Assembly (NCBI RefSeq): GCF_018889955.1
Contig: NZ_CP076545.1
Coordinates: 868,001 to 932,000 of the forward strand
Direction of reading: 5' to 3'
Source of the DNA: Collinsella sp. zg1085
GTDB lineage: Bacteria; Actinomycetota; Coriobacteriia; Coriobacteriales; Coriobacteriaceae
DNA length: 64,000 nt
Position numbers and translations under genes: made by a program. Below are positions 46,465 to 55,127 of the stretch, piece by piece (position 1 is the first letter of the stretch; each line of letters starts with the position of its first letter). The notes under the pieces are model-generated. The model did not search any database. It was not told the origin of the DNA and saw only the letters and a list, made by a program, of their open reading frames with translations.

Positions 46465-47562
46465 ATGGCTAAAAGCTCAGGTCAGTCTAAAGAGGTTCAT
46501 CAACCTAGTACGGGCGAAGATCGCGACAAGATGATTGAAGTAACCAAGACTGCTATTCTTAAAAAATTTGGCGATGGCTCTATTATGAAATATGGCGATG
46601 GGGGTCCCTTACTTGAGGTTGAAGCCATTTCAACAGGTGCTTTATCGCTTGATTGCGCACTTGGAATTGGTGGTGTACCTAGAGGGCGCATTATCGAGAT
46701 TTACGGACCTGAATCCTCAGGCAAAACTACCCTATCGCTTGAAATTTTGGCTGAAGCACAAGCTGCTGGCGGAGTAGTAGCGTTTATCGACGCTGAGCAC
46801 GCACTCGATCCAAACTACGCCGCACGAATTGGTGTTGATATTGATGAAGTATTAATTTCTCAACCCGATACCGGTGAGCAGGCACTTGAAATCTGTGACA
46901 TGCTTGTACGTTCAGGCGCTATTGATGTTGTGGTTGTAGACTCGGTTGCGGCTCTCGTTCCACGTGCGGAGATTGAGGGCGAGATTGGAGATACTTCTGT
47001 AGGACTTCAAGCTCGTCTCATGAGCCAAGCGCTCAGAAAGCTTGCAGGCTCTTTGTCTAAATCAAAAACTACCTGTATTTTTATTAACCAGTTGCGCGAA
47101 AAAATTGGTGTCATGTTTGGTAGTCCTGAGACAACAACCGGTGGTCGTGCTCTTAAATTCTTCTCTTCAGTTCGCATTGACATTCGCAAATTTGAAAGCA
47201 TCAAAAATGGTCAGGATATTATTGGCAACCGTGTACGCTGTAAGATTGTCAAAAACAAAGTAGCTGCACCATTTCGACAAGCAGAGTTTGACATTATGTA
47301 TGGAACGGGCATTTCAAAAGAAGGCTCTATTGTAGATATGGGTGTAGACTTCGAGATTGTCCATAAATCAGGTGCTTGGTATACCTATGAACAAGAGCGA
47401 CTTGGACAAGGTCGTGAAGCTGCAAAAGAGTTTTTACGAACACATCCTGAACTTGCAGAAGAAATTGAACATCGTATTCGTGTTGCCTGTGGTCTCGATT
47501 TTGATGATGCGCCGGTTGGTGAACTGGTGGATACAGCACCTACCCTTCAAGATGAGGCTTAA
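46465..47562 (+). CDS. recA: Recombinase RecA
   Basis: DNA strand-exchange ATPase and co-protease for LexA cleavage. Walker A is GPESSGKTT at residues 81-89. Walker B lies in [12 protein letters not shown]. The DNA-binding loop L1 and [11 protein letters not shown] are followed by [20 protein letters not shown]. The 365-residue length with an acidic C-terminus is normal. AAGAGAGGG precedes the ATG. recX follows after 5 bp, as in most bacteria. Expression should be SOS-inducible from the operator described above. Confidence 0.98.
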   Translation: MAKSSGQSKEVHQPSTGEDRDKMIEVTKTAILKKFGDGSIMKYGDGGPLLEVEAISTGALSLDCALGIGGVPRGRIIEIYGPESSGKTTLSLEILAEAQAAGGVVAFIDAEHALDPNYAARIGVDIDEVLISQPDTGEQALEICDMLVRSGAIDVVVVDSVAALVPRAEIEGEIGDTSVGLQARLMSQALRKLAGSLSKSKTTCIFINQLREKIGVMFGSPETTTGGRALKFFSSVRIDIRKFESIKNGQDIIGNRVRCKIVKNKVAAPFRQAEFDIMYGTGISKEGSIVDMGVDFEIVHKSGAWYTYEQERLGQGREAAKEFLRTHPELAEEIEHRIRVACGLDFDDAPVGELVDTAPTLQDEA

Positions 47563-47567
47563 GAAAC

Positions 47568-48260
47568 GTGCTTCAACTCGTTCGGTTTCAGGTCTTTTTC
47601 CCAACTAAAGACGAGCGCGCGCACTATAGTGGGTTTTCTCATTCAAAACCCCGTGCGCGTCTTATCTTTGAGCTCGATGATTCGAGTGAACGTGAGCTCA
47701 AAATTCCTGTGCGTGTAGGTAGGCAATTGGTAGAAGAAGGTTTAGAGCTACCACAAGAACTTGAGGCGGGGTTTCAAGAGCTGTATGCCCTTGAAACCAA
47801 AGTTGCACTTCAAATGATAGGGGAGATGCTCTCGCGTCGTGACTATGCCACACAAGAAATTCGCCAGAAGTTGTGTGGCTATGGTTTTCGAGACACAGAA
47901 ATTGAGCGCAGCATTGAGCGAGCAGTTGAACTTGGCTTTTTGAACGATATACGTTTTGCAAGCTTTTTTATAGAGTCGCGTAAGCGACAGGGATTAGGAC
48001 AGCTCAAAATTGAGCTTGAACTTAGACGTCGAGGTATTTCAATTGAAGATATACCGGGATATCCTGAGGTCTTTTTCTCTCAAGAAGATGATTATGAACG
48101 TGCTTATAGTCTTCTCAGAAAAAAGTCAATTCCCTCACTGCGTGCCTATGAAAAGCTGCTACGTTTTCTTATTTCAAAAGGATTTAGCTATGCACTTGCA
48201 AAGGATATAGTAGGACGGTATTTAAACGAGCAAGATACAGAGCATGAAGATTTGATATAA
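47568..48260 (+). CDS. recX: Regulatory protein RecX
   Basis: Inhibits or remodels RecA filaments. It consists of repeated three-helix units. Recognisable parts are LSRRDYATQEIRQKL, the RAVELGFLNDIRFASFFIESR segment and LGQLKIELELRRRGI. A C-terminal repeat with LLRFLISKGFSYALAKDIV follows. A beta-rich N-terminal extension of about 75 residues precedes the helical core, as in several actinobacteria. It starts with GTG 5 bp after the recA stop, without a strong Shine-Dalgarno. The product is 230 residues. Low-level expression by read-through from recA is likely. Confidence 0.9.
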   Translation: MLQLVRFQVFFPTKDERAHYSGFSHSKPRARLIFELDDSSERELKIPVRVGRQLVEEGLELPQELEAGFQELYALETKVALQMIGEMLSRRDYATQEIRQKLCGYGFRDTEIERSIERAVELGFLNDIRFASFFIESRKRQGLGQLKIELELRRRGISIEDIPGYPEVFFSQEDDYERAYSLLRKKSIPSLRAYEKLLRFLISKGFSYALAKDIVGRYLNEQDTEHEDLI

Positions 48261-48306
48261 GAAGCTTAAAGCCGCAGTTAGCATCTTGTAGCTCAATACC
48301 TATAGT

Positions 48307-48335
48307 TTGACAAAATCCCCCCAGCTAGCTAGGAT
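48307..48335 (+). promoter_or_regulatory. Strong promoter for rny
   Basis: TTGACA (48307-48312, consensus), 17-bp spacer, TAGGAT (48330-48335), followed by an ATAAT run. A leader of about 150 nt would follow. Confidence 0.7.
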
Positions 48336-48363
48336 AATAAGGTCATTTGTTTGATTCTTTGTG

Positions 48364-48458
48364 CTCATCATCGATGAGATTGATACCGTCTCTTGGCATC
48401 TTGTTTCTTAGATGCTGACACATAAGCAAATGCAACACCTGCCTTCGGGCGGGTGTTT
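48364..48458 (+). promoter_or_regulatory. Structured leader of rny (three hairpins)
   Basis: Three stems follow one another: CTCATC/GATGAG (48364-48378), GCATCT/AGATGC (48396-48415), and a 10-bp stem AACACCTGCC / GGCGGGTGTT closed by TTCG (48434-48457). The last is followed by TCC, so it is at best a weak terminator. It could be an attenuator or an RNase Y target for autoregulation. Confidence 0.55.
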
Positions 48459-48491
48459 CCTGTTACGTATGAACTTTGAAGGAGACTCGTC

Positions 48492-50042
48492 ATGGAAATC
48501 GTGATTGGCCTCATCTGCCTTTTGGTAGGTGCAGGTGTCGCGGTGATTGTCATGCGCAGTGCTAAAACCGGAAGCATTCGTGAAGCAGACCTTAAGGTAC
48601 AGGCCGCTCAATCGGAAGCTGAACAGGTAGTGCATGACGCACAACGCCAAGCAGACACACTCAAAAAAGAGGCCTTACTTGAGGCAAAAGAGGAGATTCT
48701 TAAGAATCGCCAAGCTGCTGAGGAAGAAAACCGTCAGCGCAAGCATGAAATTCACACCCTTGAGCAGCGTGTTATGCAGCGAGAAGAGACGCTTGATAGA
48801 CGCAACTCTGCTCTCGATAAACGTGAACATCAGCTTTCAGCACAACAAGGTTCACTTGACCGCAAAGCGCAAGAGATTGACCAACTCTATACCAAGCAGC
48901 TGAGTGAACTTGAACGTATTGCCGAGCTTTCGCGTGATGAAGCGCATCGTGAGCTACTTGATACCGTTCGCTCAGAAGTAACGCATAAGGCAGCTACAAT
49001 TATTCGTGAGTCAGAGCAGCGCGTGCGCGCTGAAGTTCAAAAGACTGCGCAAGAGATTATTTCAATTGCTATTCAGCGTACGGCATCAGATCATACTGCT
49101 GAGCTCACGGTTACATCAGTGCATATTCCCTCAGATGACCTAAAGGGTCGCATTATTGGACGTGAGGGTCGCAACATTCGTACCTTTGAGCAGATTTCTG
49201 GAGTTAATCTCGTTATTGATGACACGCCAGAAACAGTTGTATTATCAAGCTTTGATCCGGTGCGGCGTGAGACCGCACGAGTTGCACTTGAAAACCTCAT
49301 TGCTGATGGTCGTATTCACCCTGCACGAATTGAAGAGATGTATCAAAAAGCTGCCTCTTTAGTAGCTGAGCGCGTGCAAGAAGCCGGTGAGCAAGCTGCT
49401 TTTGATTGCGGTATACATGATCTTCACCCTGAAATTATTAAAACGCTTGGAGCGCTACGTTATCGTACGTCCTACGGTCAAAACGTTTTACGCCATTCAA
49501 TGGAAGTCGCTGAACTTGCCGCTATTATGGCAACTGAGCTTAAGGTTGACATCCACGCTGCTAAGCGGGCAGGTCTTCTTCACGACCTTGGTAAAGCAAT
49601 TGACCACGAGGTTGAAGGACCACATGCTGTTATCGGTGCTGAGCTCTGTCGCCGCTATGGTGAAAAGCCGCATATTGTTCATGCCATTGAAGCACACCAT
49701 GGTGACATCGAACCAAATACCGTTTTGGATATTTTGGTTCAAGCAGCAGATGCCATCTCAGCTTCTCGCCCAGGAGCTCGTCGTGAATCGGCGGAAAACT
49801 ATATTAAACGCCTAGAGAAGCTTGAGTTTATTGCTAACTCGCATGATGGCGTTGATCGAACCTATGCTATGCAAGCAGGTCGCGAAGTTCATGTTATGGT
49901 TCAGCCTGATAAAATCTCTGATGCAGATTCGGCAGTTCTTGCGCATGATATTGCTCGCCAGATTGAAGATGAGATGGAGTATCCCGGACAGGTTCGTGTG
50001 GTGGTTATCCGCGAAAGCCGTGCCACTGATATCGCAAAATAA
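48492..50042 (+). CDS. rny: Ribonuclease Y
   Basis: Membrane-anchored endoribonuclease that starts mRNA decay in Gram-positive bacteria. An N-terminal membrane helix (residues 1-22) is followed by a long Glu/Gln/Arg-rich coiled coil (about 30-190). A KH domain has DDLKGRIIGREGRNIRTFEQ. The HD domain has HSMEVAELAAIMATEL and the metal pair in LLHDLGKAIDHEV. The product is 516 residues, full length. AAGGAG precedes the ATG. A GHKL ATPase gene and spoVS follow, where Bacillus has ymdB and spoVS. Confidence 0.96.
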   Translation: MEIVIGLICLLVGAGVAVIVMRSAKTGSIREADLKVQAAQSEAEQVVHDAQRQADTLKKEALLEAKEEILKNRQAAEEENRQRKHEIHTLEQRVMQREETLDRRNSALDKREHQLSAQQGSLDRKAQEIDQLYTKQLSELERIAELSRDEAHRELLDTVRSEVTHKAATIIRESEQRVRAEVQKTAQEIISIAIQRTASDHTAELTVTSVHIPSDDLKGRIIGREGRNIRTFEQISGVNLVIDDTPETVVLSSFDPVRRETARVALENLIADGRIHPARIEEMYQKAASLVAERVQEAGEQAAFDCGIHDLHPEIIKTLGALRYRTSYGQNVLRHSMEVAELAAIMATELKVDIHAAKRAGLLHDLGKAIDHEVEGPHAVIGAELCRRYGEKPHIVHAIEAHHGDIEPNTVLDILVQAADAISASRPGARRESAENYIKRLEKLEFIANSHDGVDRTYAMQAGREVHVMVQPDKISDADSAVLAHDIARQIEDEMEYPGQVRVVVIRESRATDIAK

Positions 50043-50047
50043 CCCAT

Positions 50048-51124
50048 ATGAGCGACTCAAATGAACTGATAGACTTCATCGCGTCAATGTCAGGTGAAGG
50101 CAATCTTCGTGTTGAAGAAAACCTTGGTGAAGGCTTTGTTCGTTTGCGTATTTCTGAGGCAGAGCGTCGCCAAGCTCAACACGATATCCAGCACGTTGAA
50201 GATATCGTTATTGAGATGTTACGCAACGCACGCGACGCTGGGGCTCAAGCTATATATGTTGTAAGTACCAAGGAGGGGCAGCGGCGCACGCTGCTCTTTC
50301 TTGATAATGGTAATGGTGTGCCCGAACATCTTCATGAGCGAATCTTCGATGCTCGCGTAACCTCAAAATTAGAAAGCATGAAGATGGATCGCTGGGGCGT
50401 GCATGGACGCGGCATGGCTCTGTTTTCAATTCGACAAAATACCGAACAAGCTCGCGTTGTGAACAGTATGGTTGATGGCGGCTCGGTCTTTGAAGTGCTC
50501 ATTGATACCGAGCATTTGCCTGAGCGCGCTGACCAGTCAAGCTGGCCACAAGCGCATAAAGTTGATGGTGTGTGGACCTGCGCAAAAGGTCCACACAATA
50601 TCATTCGCACGGTCTGTGAGTTTGCGTTAGAAGAACTGCACGCCTGTGATGTATACCTCGGCACACCAACAGAAATTGCAGCTACTTTATTTGCTCATGC
50701 AAGTTCTCACTTAGATGCAAGCCGTTTGCTTTTTATTGATGACCCACATGATCTGCCTATTATTGAACGCTTGGGTATGAGTTCTGATGCGCAGGAGTTT
50801 ATCGAGATTGCTAGTAGCTTAGGCCTCACGCTTTCTGAACGAACTGCCCATCGTATTTTGGCTCAGCAAATGCCACCCTTAAAGTCAGTCTCAGCCCGTC
50901 TTTTGCGCCAGCGTGACCCAGAACAGATGCGAGAACTTGACCTACTACAAGATCGGCGGGGCTTAAAAATTGCAAAGGATGATTTAGCATCCTTCTCCCG
51001 CGCGCTTGAACGTGATTTTTTAAGTTTAGCCGAGCGATATTATCTATCGCTTAATGGTGAGCCGCGTATTCGTGTTACACGAGGAAAAATCACCGTCAGC
51101 TTTGATATTTCGCACGAGGAATAG
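50048..51124 (+). CDS. MutL-like GHKL-fold ATPase of unknown function
   Basis: I do not recognise a named family. The N-terminal half carries the Bergerat ATP-binding motifs: N-box VEDIVIEMLRNARDAGA (Glu56 as likely catalytic base, Asn60 for Mg), G1 box DNGNG at 86-90, and G2 box GVHGRGMAL at 117-125. The segment VTSKLESMKMDRWGVHGRGM resembles the MutL lid, where TSK and GFRGEAL stand at similar positions. No kinase, histidine or receiver domain is present. The C-terminal 170 residues are helical and charged and match nothing I know. It starts 5 bp after rny and is followed by spoVS after 86 bp. It may serve in RNA turnover, DNA repair or signalling. Confidence 0.75.
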   Translation: MSDSNELIDFIASMSGEGNLRVEENLGEGFVRLRISEAERRQAQHDIQHVEDIVIEMLRNARDAGAQAIYVVSTKEGQRRTLLFLDNGNGVPEHLHERIFDARVTSKLESMKMDRWGVHGRGMALFSIRQNTEQARVVNSMVDGGSVFEVLIDTEHLPERADQSSWPQAHKVDGVWTCAKGPHNIIRTVCEFALEELHACDVYLGTPTEIAATLFAHASSHLDASRLLFIDDPHDLPIIERLGMSSDAQEFIEIASSLGLTLSERTAHRILAQQMPPLKSVSARLLRQRDPEQMRELDLLQDRRGLKIAKDDLASFSRALERDFLSLAERYYLSLNGEPRIRVTRGKITVSFDISHEE

Positions 51125-51210
51125 CGCAAGCCTCATAGTTTGAACTTGCTGAATGACGTGCTATGGGGTACAGTAGCGCTATTAAAAATAGCTCAAACGC
51201 AGGAGAACCC

Positions 51211-51534
51211 GTGGAGTTCCTTAAGATCTCTTCTAAATCATCCCCCGCATCGGTTGCGGGCGCGATTGCCGGTATGGTCAAAGATGGCGTTCCGGTTAAT
51301 ATGCAATGTGTTGGTGCCGGTGCAGTTAATCAGGCAATTAAATCTATAGCCATTGCACGAGGTTTTCTTATTCCTATTGGATTTGATATCTCGTGTGCGC
51401 CTGTTTTTTCTGACATCCTTATTAACGGAGAGATGCGCACAGCTATTAAACTTGCAGTCTATGTACACAAGCTTTCTGTCTCTGGTCTTGATTCATCCCT
51501 CATATCAGATGATCAGGCTCAACAGGTAGGATAA
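51211..51534 (+). CDS. spoVS: Stage V sporulation protein S (SpoVS) family, Alba-like
   Basis: SpoVS proteins are small Alba-fold, probably nucleic-acid-binding proteins, needed for late sporulation in Bacillus but found in many non-sporulating bacteria. The core has LKISSKSSPASVAGAIAGM, GAGAVNQAIKSIAIARGF and NGEMRTAIKLAV, a near-perfect family match. GTG 51211 with AGGAG 5 bp upstream gives 107 residues, including about 20 extra C-terminal residues compared with the roughly 86-residue Bacillus protein. The longer frame from 51163 lacks support. miaB starts 2 bp after the stop. Confidence 0.92.
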   Translation: MEFLKISSKSSPASVAGAIAGMVKDGVPVNMQCVGAGAVNQAIKSIAIARGFLIPIGFDISCAPVFSDILINGEMRTAIKLAVYVHKLSVSGLDSSLISDDQAQQVG

Positions 51535-51536
51535 CA

Positions 51537-52898
51537 ATGCCCCAATTAGAAATCCTTACAGGTAAAACCTATTGCATCAAAACCTTTGGATGCCAGATGA
51601 ATCTACACGACTCTGAGCGTGTAAGCGGACTTTTAGATTCCTTAGGTGCTTTTGAAGCTCAAGATTTAGAGCATGCCGACATTGTGGTCTTTATGACATG
51701 TTGCGTCCGTGAAGCTGCTGATACGCGCCTCTATGGTCAGTGCAACTCGTGTAAGAGTTTACCTGCACCTCCCAGCGGCAAGCGCGTTATTGCCGTGGGA
51801 GGCTGTATTGCACAGCGCGATGGAGAGGGTCTTTTAACTAACGTTGATAATGTTGACGTTATTTTTGGTACGCACGCAATTGCTCATGTCGGTGAACTCT
51901 TGGCTGCAGCTTTTGAAAAGGGTGAACGCCAGATTCTCACCAACGAAGATGAGGAACATGGTGCAACGAGCATGCCATGGCATCGGGCAAGCAATTACCA
52001 TGCATGGGTTCCTATCATGACTGGGTGCAATAATTTCTGTAGCTATTGCATTGTTCCATACGTACGTGGTCGCGAAAAGAGTCGCCCTATGGAGGAGATT
52101 CTTGACGAGGTGCGTATTTTGGCACGTAAAGGTGTGCGTGAGATTACCCTCTTGGGTCAAAACGTTAACTCGTATGGGCGTAATATATATGGCAAGCCAC
52201 GCTTCGCTGAGCTGTTGAGACATGTGGGTGATACCGGAATCGAGCGCATTAGCTTCACCTCCTCGCATCCAAAGGATTTACTTCCAGAAACTATCGATGC
52301 TATGGCTGAGGTTGATGCAGTTGTTCCTCATTTGCATCTTGCTGTTCAGTCTGGATCGAGTCGCGTGTTAAAACTCATGAATCGGCGATATACCCGTGAA
52401 CACTATATCGATGTAATCGATCAGGTTCGTGCACGCATACCGCGTATCGCACTTACCACGGATATCATTGTTGGTTTTCCCGGAGAAACCGAAGAGGACT
52501 TCCTTGAGACCCTCAGCCTTGCCGAGCGCGTTGCCTACTCGCAAGCCTTTACCTTTATCTATTCAAAACGTGAAGGCACACCTGCAGCCGAGATTGAAGA
52601 TTCAACAACACGTGAAGAGATTCTTGACCGCTTTAACCGGCTGGTTCATGTCATTGAGCATACGGCATATGCCTACAATCAAAACTTCCTTCATGAGTGT
52701 GTTCCATCTCTCATTGAAGGCCCCTCTAAAAAGGATCCAAATAAACTCCAAGGTAAAAGCCCTTGGAATCAAACCGTTATTTGTCCGATTCCTGAGGGTC
52801 TACATGTGAAAGACTGTGTTGGCAAAATACTTGACGTTCAAGTTGATACTTCGCGAACCTTTTATCTGGCAGGTACTGCACAGGGTCTTCCTCGATGA
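51537..52898 (+). CDS. miaB: tRNA (i6A37) methylthiotransferase MiaB
   Basis: Converts i6A37 to ms2i6A37 in tRNAs reading UNN codons, acting after MiaA. The UPF0004 domain opens YCIKTFGCQMNLHDSERV, the MiaB signature. TCCVREAA and GGCIAQRDG hold further cluster cysteines. The radical SAM motif is CNNFCSYCIVPYVRGRE, followed by LLGQNVNSYG and VGFPGETEEDF. A TRAM domain closes the 453-residue protein. The next gene, miaA, makes its substrate, and the two overlap by 4 bp (ATGA). Confidence 0.96.
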   Translation: MPQLEILTGKTYCIKTFGCQMNLHDSERVSGLLDSLGAFEAQDLEHADIVVFMTCCVREAADTRLYGQCNSCKSLPAPPSGKRVIAVGGCIAQRDGEGLLTNVDNVDVIFGTHAIAHVGELLAAAFEKGERQILTNEDEEHGATSMPWHRASNYHAWVPIMTGCNNFCSYCIVPYVRGREKSRPMEEILDEVRILARKGVREITLLGQNVNSYGRNIYGKPRFAELLRHVGDTGIERISFTSSHPKDLLPETIDAMAEVDAVVPHLHLAVQSGSSRVLKLMNRRYTREHYIDVIDQVRARIPRIALTTDIIVGFPGETEEDFLETLSLAERVAYSQAFTFIYSKREGTPAAEIEDSTTREEILDRFNRLVHVIEHTAYAYNQNFLHECVPSLIEGPSKKDPNKLQGKSPWNQTVICPIPEGLHVKDCVGKILDVQVDTSRTFYLAGTAQGLPR

Positions 52899-53833
52899 GT
52901 CAGTTGCCGGTCATTGCCCTGTGTGGACCTACGGCTGTTGGCAAGTCAGCACTTGCTGATCGAGTTGCTGCTCACATGGGCAGCTCGGTTATCTCTGCAG
53001 ATGCCATGCAAATCTATCGTGGTATGGATATTGGCACCGCAAAAACACCAATTGAGACGCGTCTTGTTCCGCTTGAAATGGTTGACATTGTTTCTCCAGG
53101 GACTGCTTATTCAGCTGCATTGTTCCAACGCGATGCTCGCGTATGTATTGAACGTGCCCTTACTGAAAAACGCGTGCCCATTCTTTGTGGTGGTACGGGC
53201 TTATATTTACGCGCAGCACTCGATGTAATGCAATTTGCACATGGCGAGCTTGAGAGTGCAACACGCTTGCGTCTTCAGGCAGAGGCGCAAGAGCTTGGTG
53301 CCCACGCACTCCATGAACGCCTAGCAGCTCTTGATCCAGCAAGTGCGGCTCTTATTCATGAACATAATGTTGTGCGTACCATTCGTGCTTTGGAGCTGTA
53401 TGAGCAAGGGCTTTCATATGCGCAACAATCTCAAGGCTTCCAACAACCTCAGTCATATTATCCCACGCTCTGGTTTGCACTGACCTGTAATCGCGAAAAG
53501 CTATATGCGCGCATTGATGCACGGGTTGACGCAATGATTGAGCAGGGACTTGTTGATGAGGTTGATGTCTTGATAGGGGATGGCTATGCCCATGCCTTAA
53601 CTGCACAGCAGGCAATTGGCTATAAAGAATTAATTGCGTGGCGAGAAGGACAATCTAAGCTTCATGAGGCAATTGCCCTCATTAAACAGCGTTCACGTCG
53701 CTATGCAAAGCGACAACTCTCGTGGTGTCGAAGTGATAAACGCTTTATATGGCTTGATATGGATACGCTCACCCTTGATGAGGCATGTTCTTTAATCCTC
53801 AGGCACTGGCAGGCTGCGCATGAAGCAAACTAA
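52895..53833 (+). CDS. miaA: tRNA dimethylallyltransferase MiaA
   Basis: Adds the isopentenyl group to A37 of tRNAs reading UNN codons. The P-loop is GPTAVGKS at residues 11-18. SADAMQIYRGMDIGTAKT follows, with the catalytic Asp and the tRNA-binding segment. GGTGLYLRA, the YKELIAWREG stretch and RSRRYAKRQLSWCR near the C-terminus are all typical. The length of 312 is normal. It lies directly after miaB and overlaps hflX by 14 bp. In Clostridia mutS and mutL often lie between miaB and miaA; they are absent here. Confidence 0.95.
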   Translation: MSQLPVIALCGPTAVGKSALADRVAAHMGSSVISADAMQIYRGMDIGTAKTPIETRLVPLEMVDIVSPGTAYSAALFQRDARVCIERALTEKRVPILCGGTGLYLRAALDVMQFAHGELESATRLRLQAEAQELGAHALHERLAALDPASAALIHEHNVVRTIRALELYEQGLSYAQQSQGFQQPQSYYPTLWFALTCNREKLYARIDARVDAMIEQGLVDEVDVLIGDGYAHALTAQQAIGYKELIAWREGQSKLHEAIALIKQRSRRYAKRQLSWCRSDKRFIWLDMDTLTLDEACSLILRHWQAAHEAN

Positions 53834-55127
53834 TACCAAACTGATTGAAACCGCGTTGAAGCCTGAGCGGGCTCTTCTTATGGGTATTGAGACACCTTAT
53901 GCAACTTGGCCGCTCAACCGCTCCCTTGAAGAGCTTGCGCGCCTAGCTGATACGGCAGGGGTTGAGGTAATCTCACATCTAAGTCAAAGGCTTGTTCATC
54001 CACACCCGCGCTCCTTTATTGGATCGGGCAAGCTCGAAGAACTCAAGCATAAGATTGATAGACTATCAATTGATGTTGTTATTTTTGATGATGATTTAAG
54101 CCCTGCCCAGCAATCTCATATTGAAAAGGCGCTTGGTGAGCCTGTTAAGGTAATTGATCGTACTGCCTTGATTTTAGACATATTTGGCAGACATGCTGTT
54201 ACGCGGGAAGGTCGGCTGCAGGTTCAACTTGCTCAATTGCAATACTTGCTTCCACGTTTGCGCGGTATGTGGAGCCATTTAGCAAATGAACAAAGTCGTG
54301 GTGGTATTTGTTCTCGTTTTGGACAAGGTGAGAGTCAGCTTGAGATAGACCGACGCTTAGTGCGCGATAGAATTTCTGCTTTACAGCGCCAGTTAAAGGA
54401 GCTTGAGCGCCGGCGTAGGGTACAGGCTCAAAAGCGGCTTGGGTCGGATATTTTTCGAGTTGCGCTTGCGGGATATACCAACGCTGGTAAATCCAGTCTG
54501 CTAAATCGTCTTACTAATGCACAGGTTCTTGCAGAAGATAAATTGTTTGCAACACTTGATGCAACAACACGCACACTCGTATTACCGGGAAATCGTCGTA
54601 TTACCATAACTGATACCGTTGGGTTTATTCAAAAGCTACCACATAAGCTCGTCGAGTCCTTCCGCTCAACTTTATCAGAAGTGTTATCGGCAGATCTTAT
54701 TCTGATTGTGGTAGATGCTTCTGATGTCGATGCTGAACGACACCTCGTAGCAGTGCAATCCGTGCTCAGAGAAATTGGCGCTGATGAGCATATAAGTGTT
54801 GTGGTCTATAACAAAATAGATGCGCTCAACTCGTTAGAACGTGACCATATTACTGCTGTTCACCCTGATGCAATATCTTGCTCAGCGCTTGATGGAAGAG
54901 GTATAGATACGCTCTTAAAGCGGCTAAGTCTTGAAGCGCGCACACATGAAAAGCTCATGAGTATACGTATTCCGTATAGTAGAGCAAACTTGCTCGACCA
55001 AATACATCGTGAGGCTCATGTACTTCAAGAAGAGTATCAAGCCGAGGGGATATATGTAGTAATACGTTGCGGTAAAAAGCTCCAACATGTGCTTGAGGGT
55101 TATCAGGAAGAAGCAAAAATAATGTGA
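53820..55127 (+). CDS. hflX: GTPase HflX
   Basis: Ribosome-splitting GTPase active in stress. The N-terminal HflX domain has HPRSFIGSGKLEELK and the helical linker with MWSHLANEQSRGGICSRFGQ. The G domain shows G1 GYTNAGKSS, then LFATLDATTR, DTVGFIQKLP and YNKID. The length of 435 fits. The ATG lies 14 bp inside miaA. The 3' end overlaps the convergent membrane gene by 25 bp. The last in-frame segment (VLEGYQEEAKIM) looks complete. Confidence 0.95.
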   Translation: MKQTNTKLIETALKPERALLMGIETPYATWPLNRSLEELARLADTAGVEVISHLSQRLVHPHPRSFIGSGKLEELKHKIDRLSIDVVIFDDDLSPAQQSHIEKALGEPVKVIDRTALILDIFGRHAVTREGRLQVQLAQLQYLLPRLRGMWSHLANEQSRGGICSRFGQGESQLEIDRRLVRDRISALQRQLKELERRRRVQAQKRLGSDIFRVALAGYTNAGKSSLLNRLTNAQVLAEDKLFATLDATTRTLVLPGNRRITITDTVGFIQKLPHKLVESFRSTLSEVLSADLILIVVDASDVDAERHLVAVQSVLREIGADEHISVVVYNKIDALNSLERDHITAVHPDAISCSALDGRGIDTLLKRLSLEARTHEKLMSIRIPYSRANLLDQIHREAHVLQEEYQAEGIYVVIRCGKKLQHVLEGYQEEAKIM

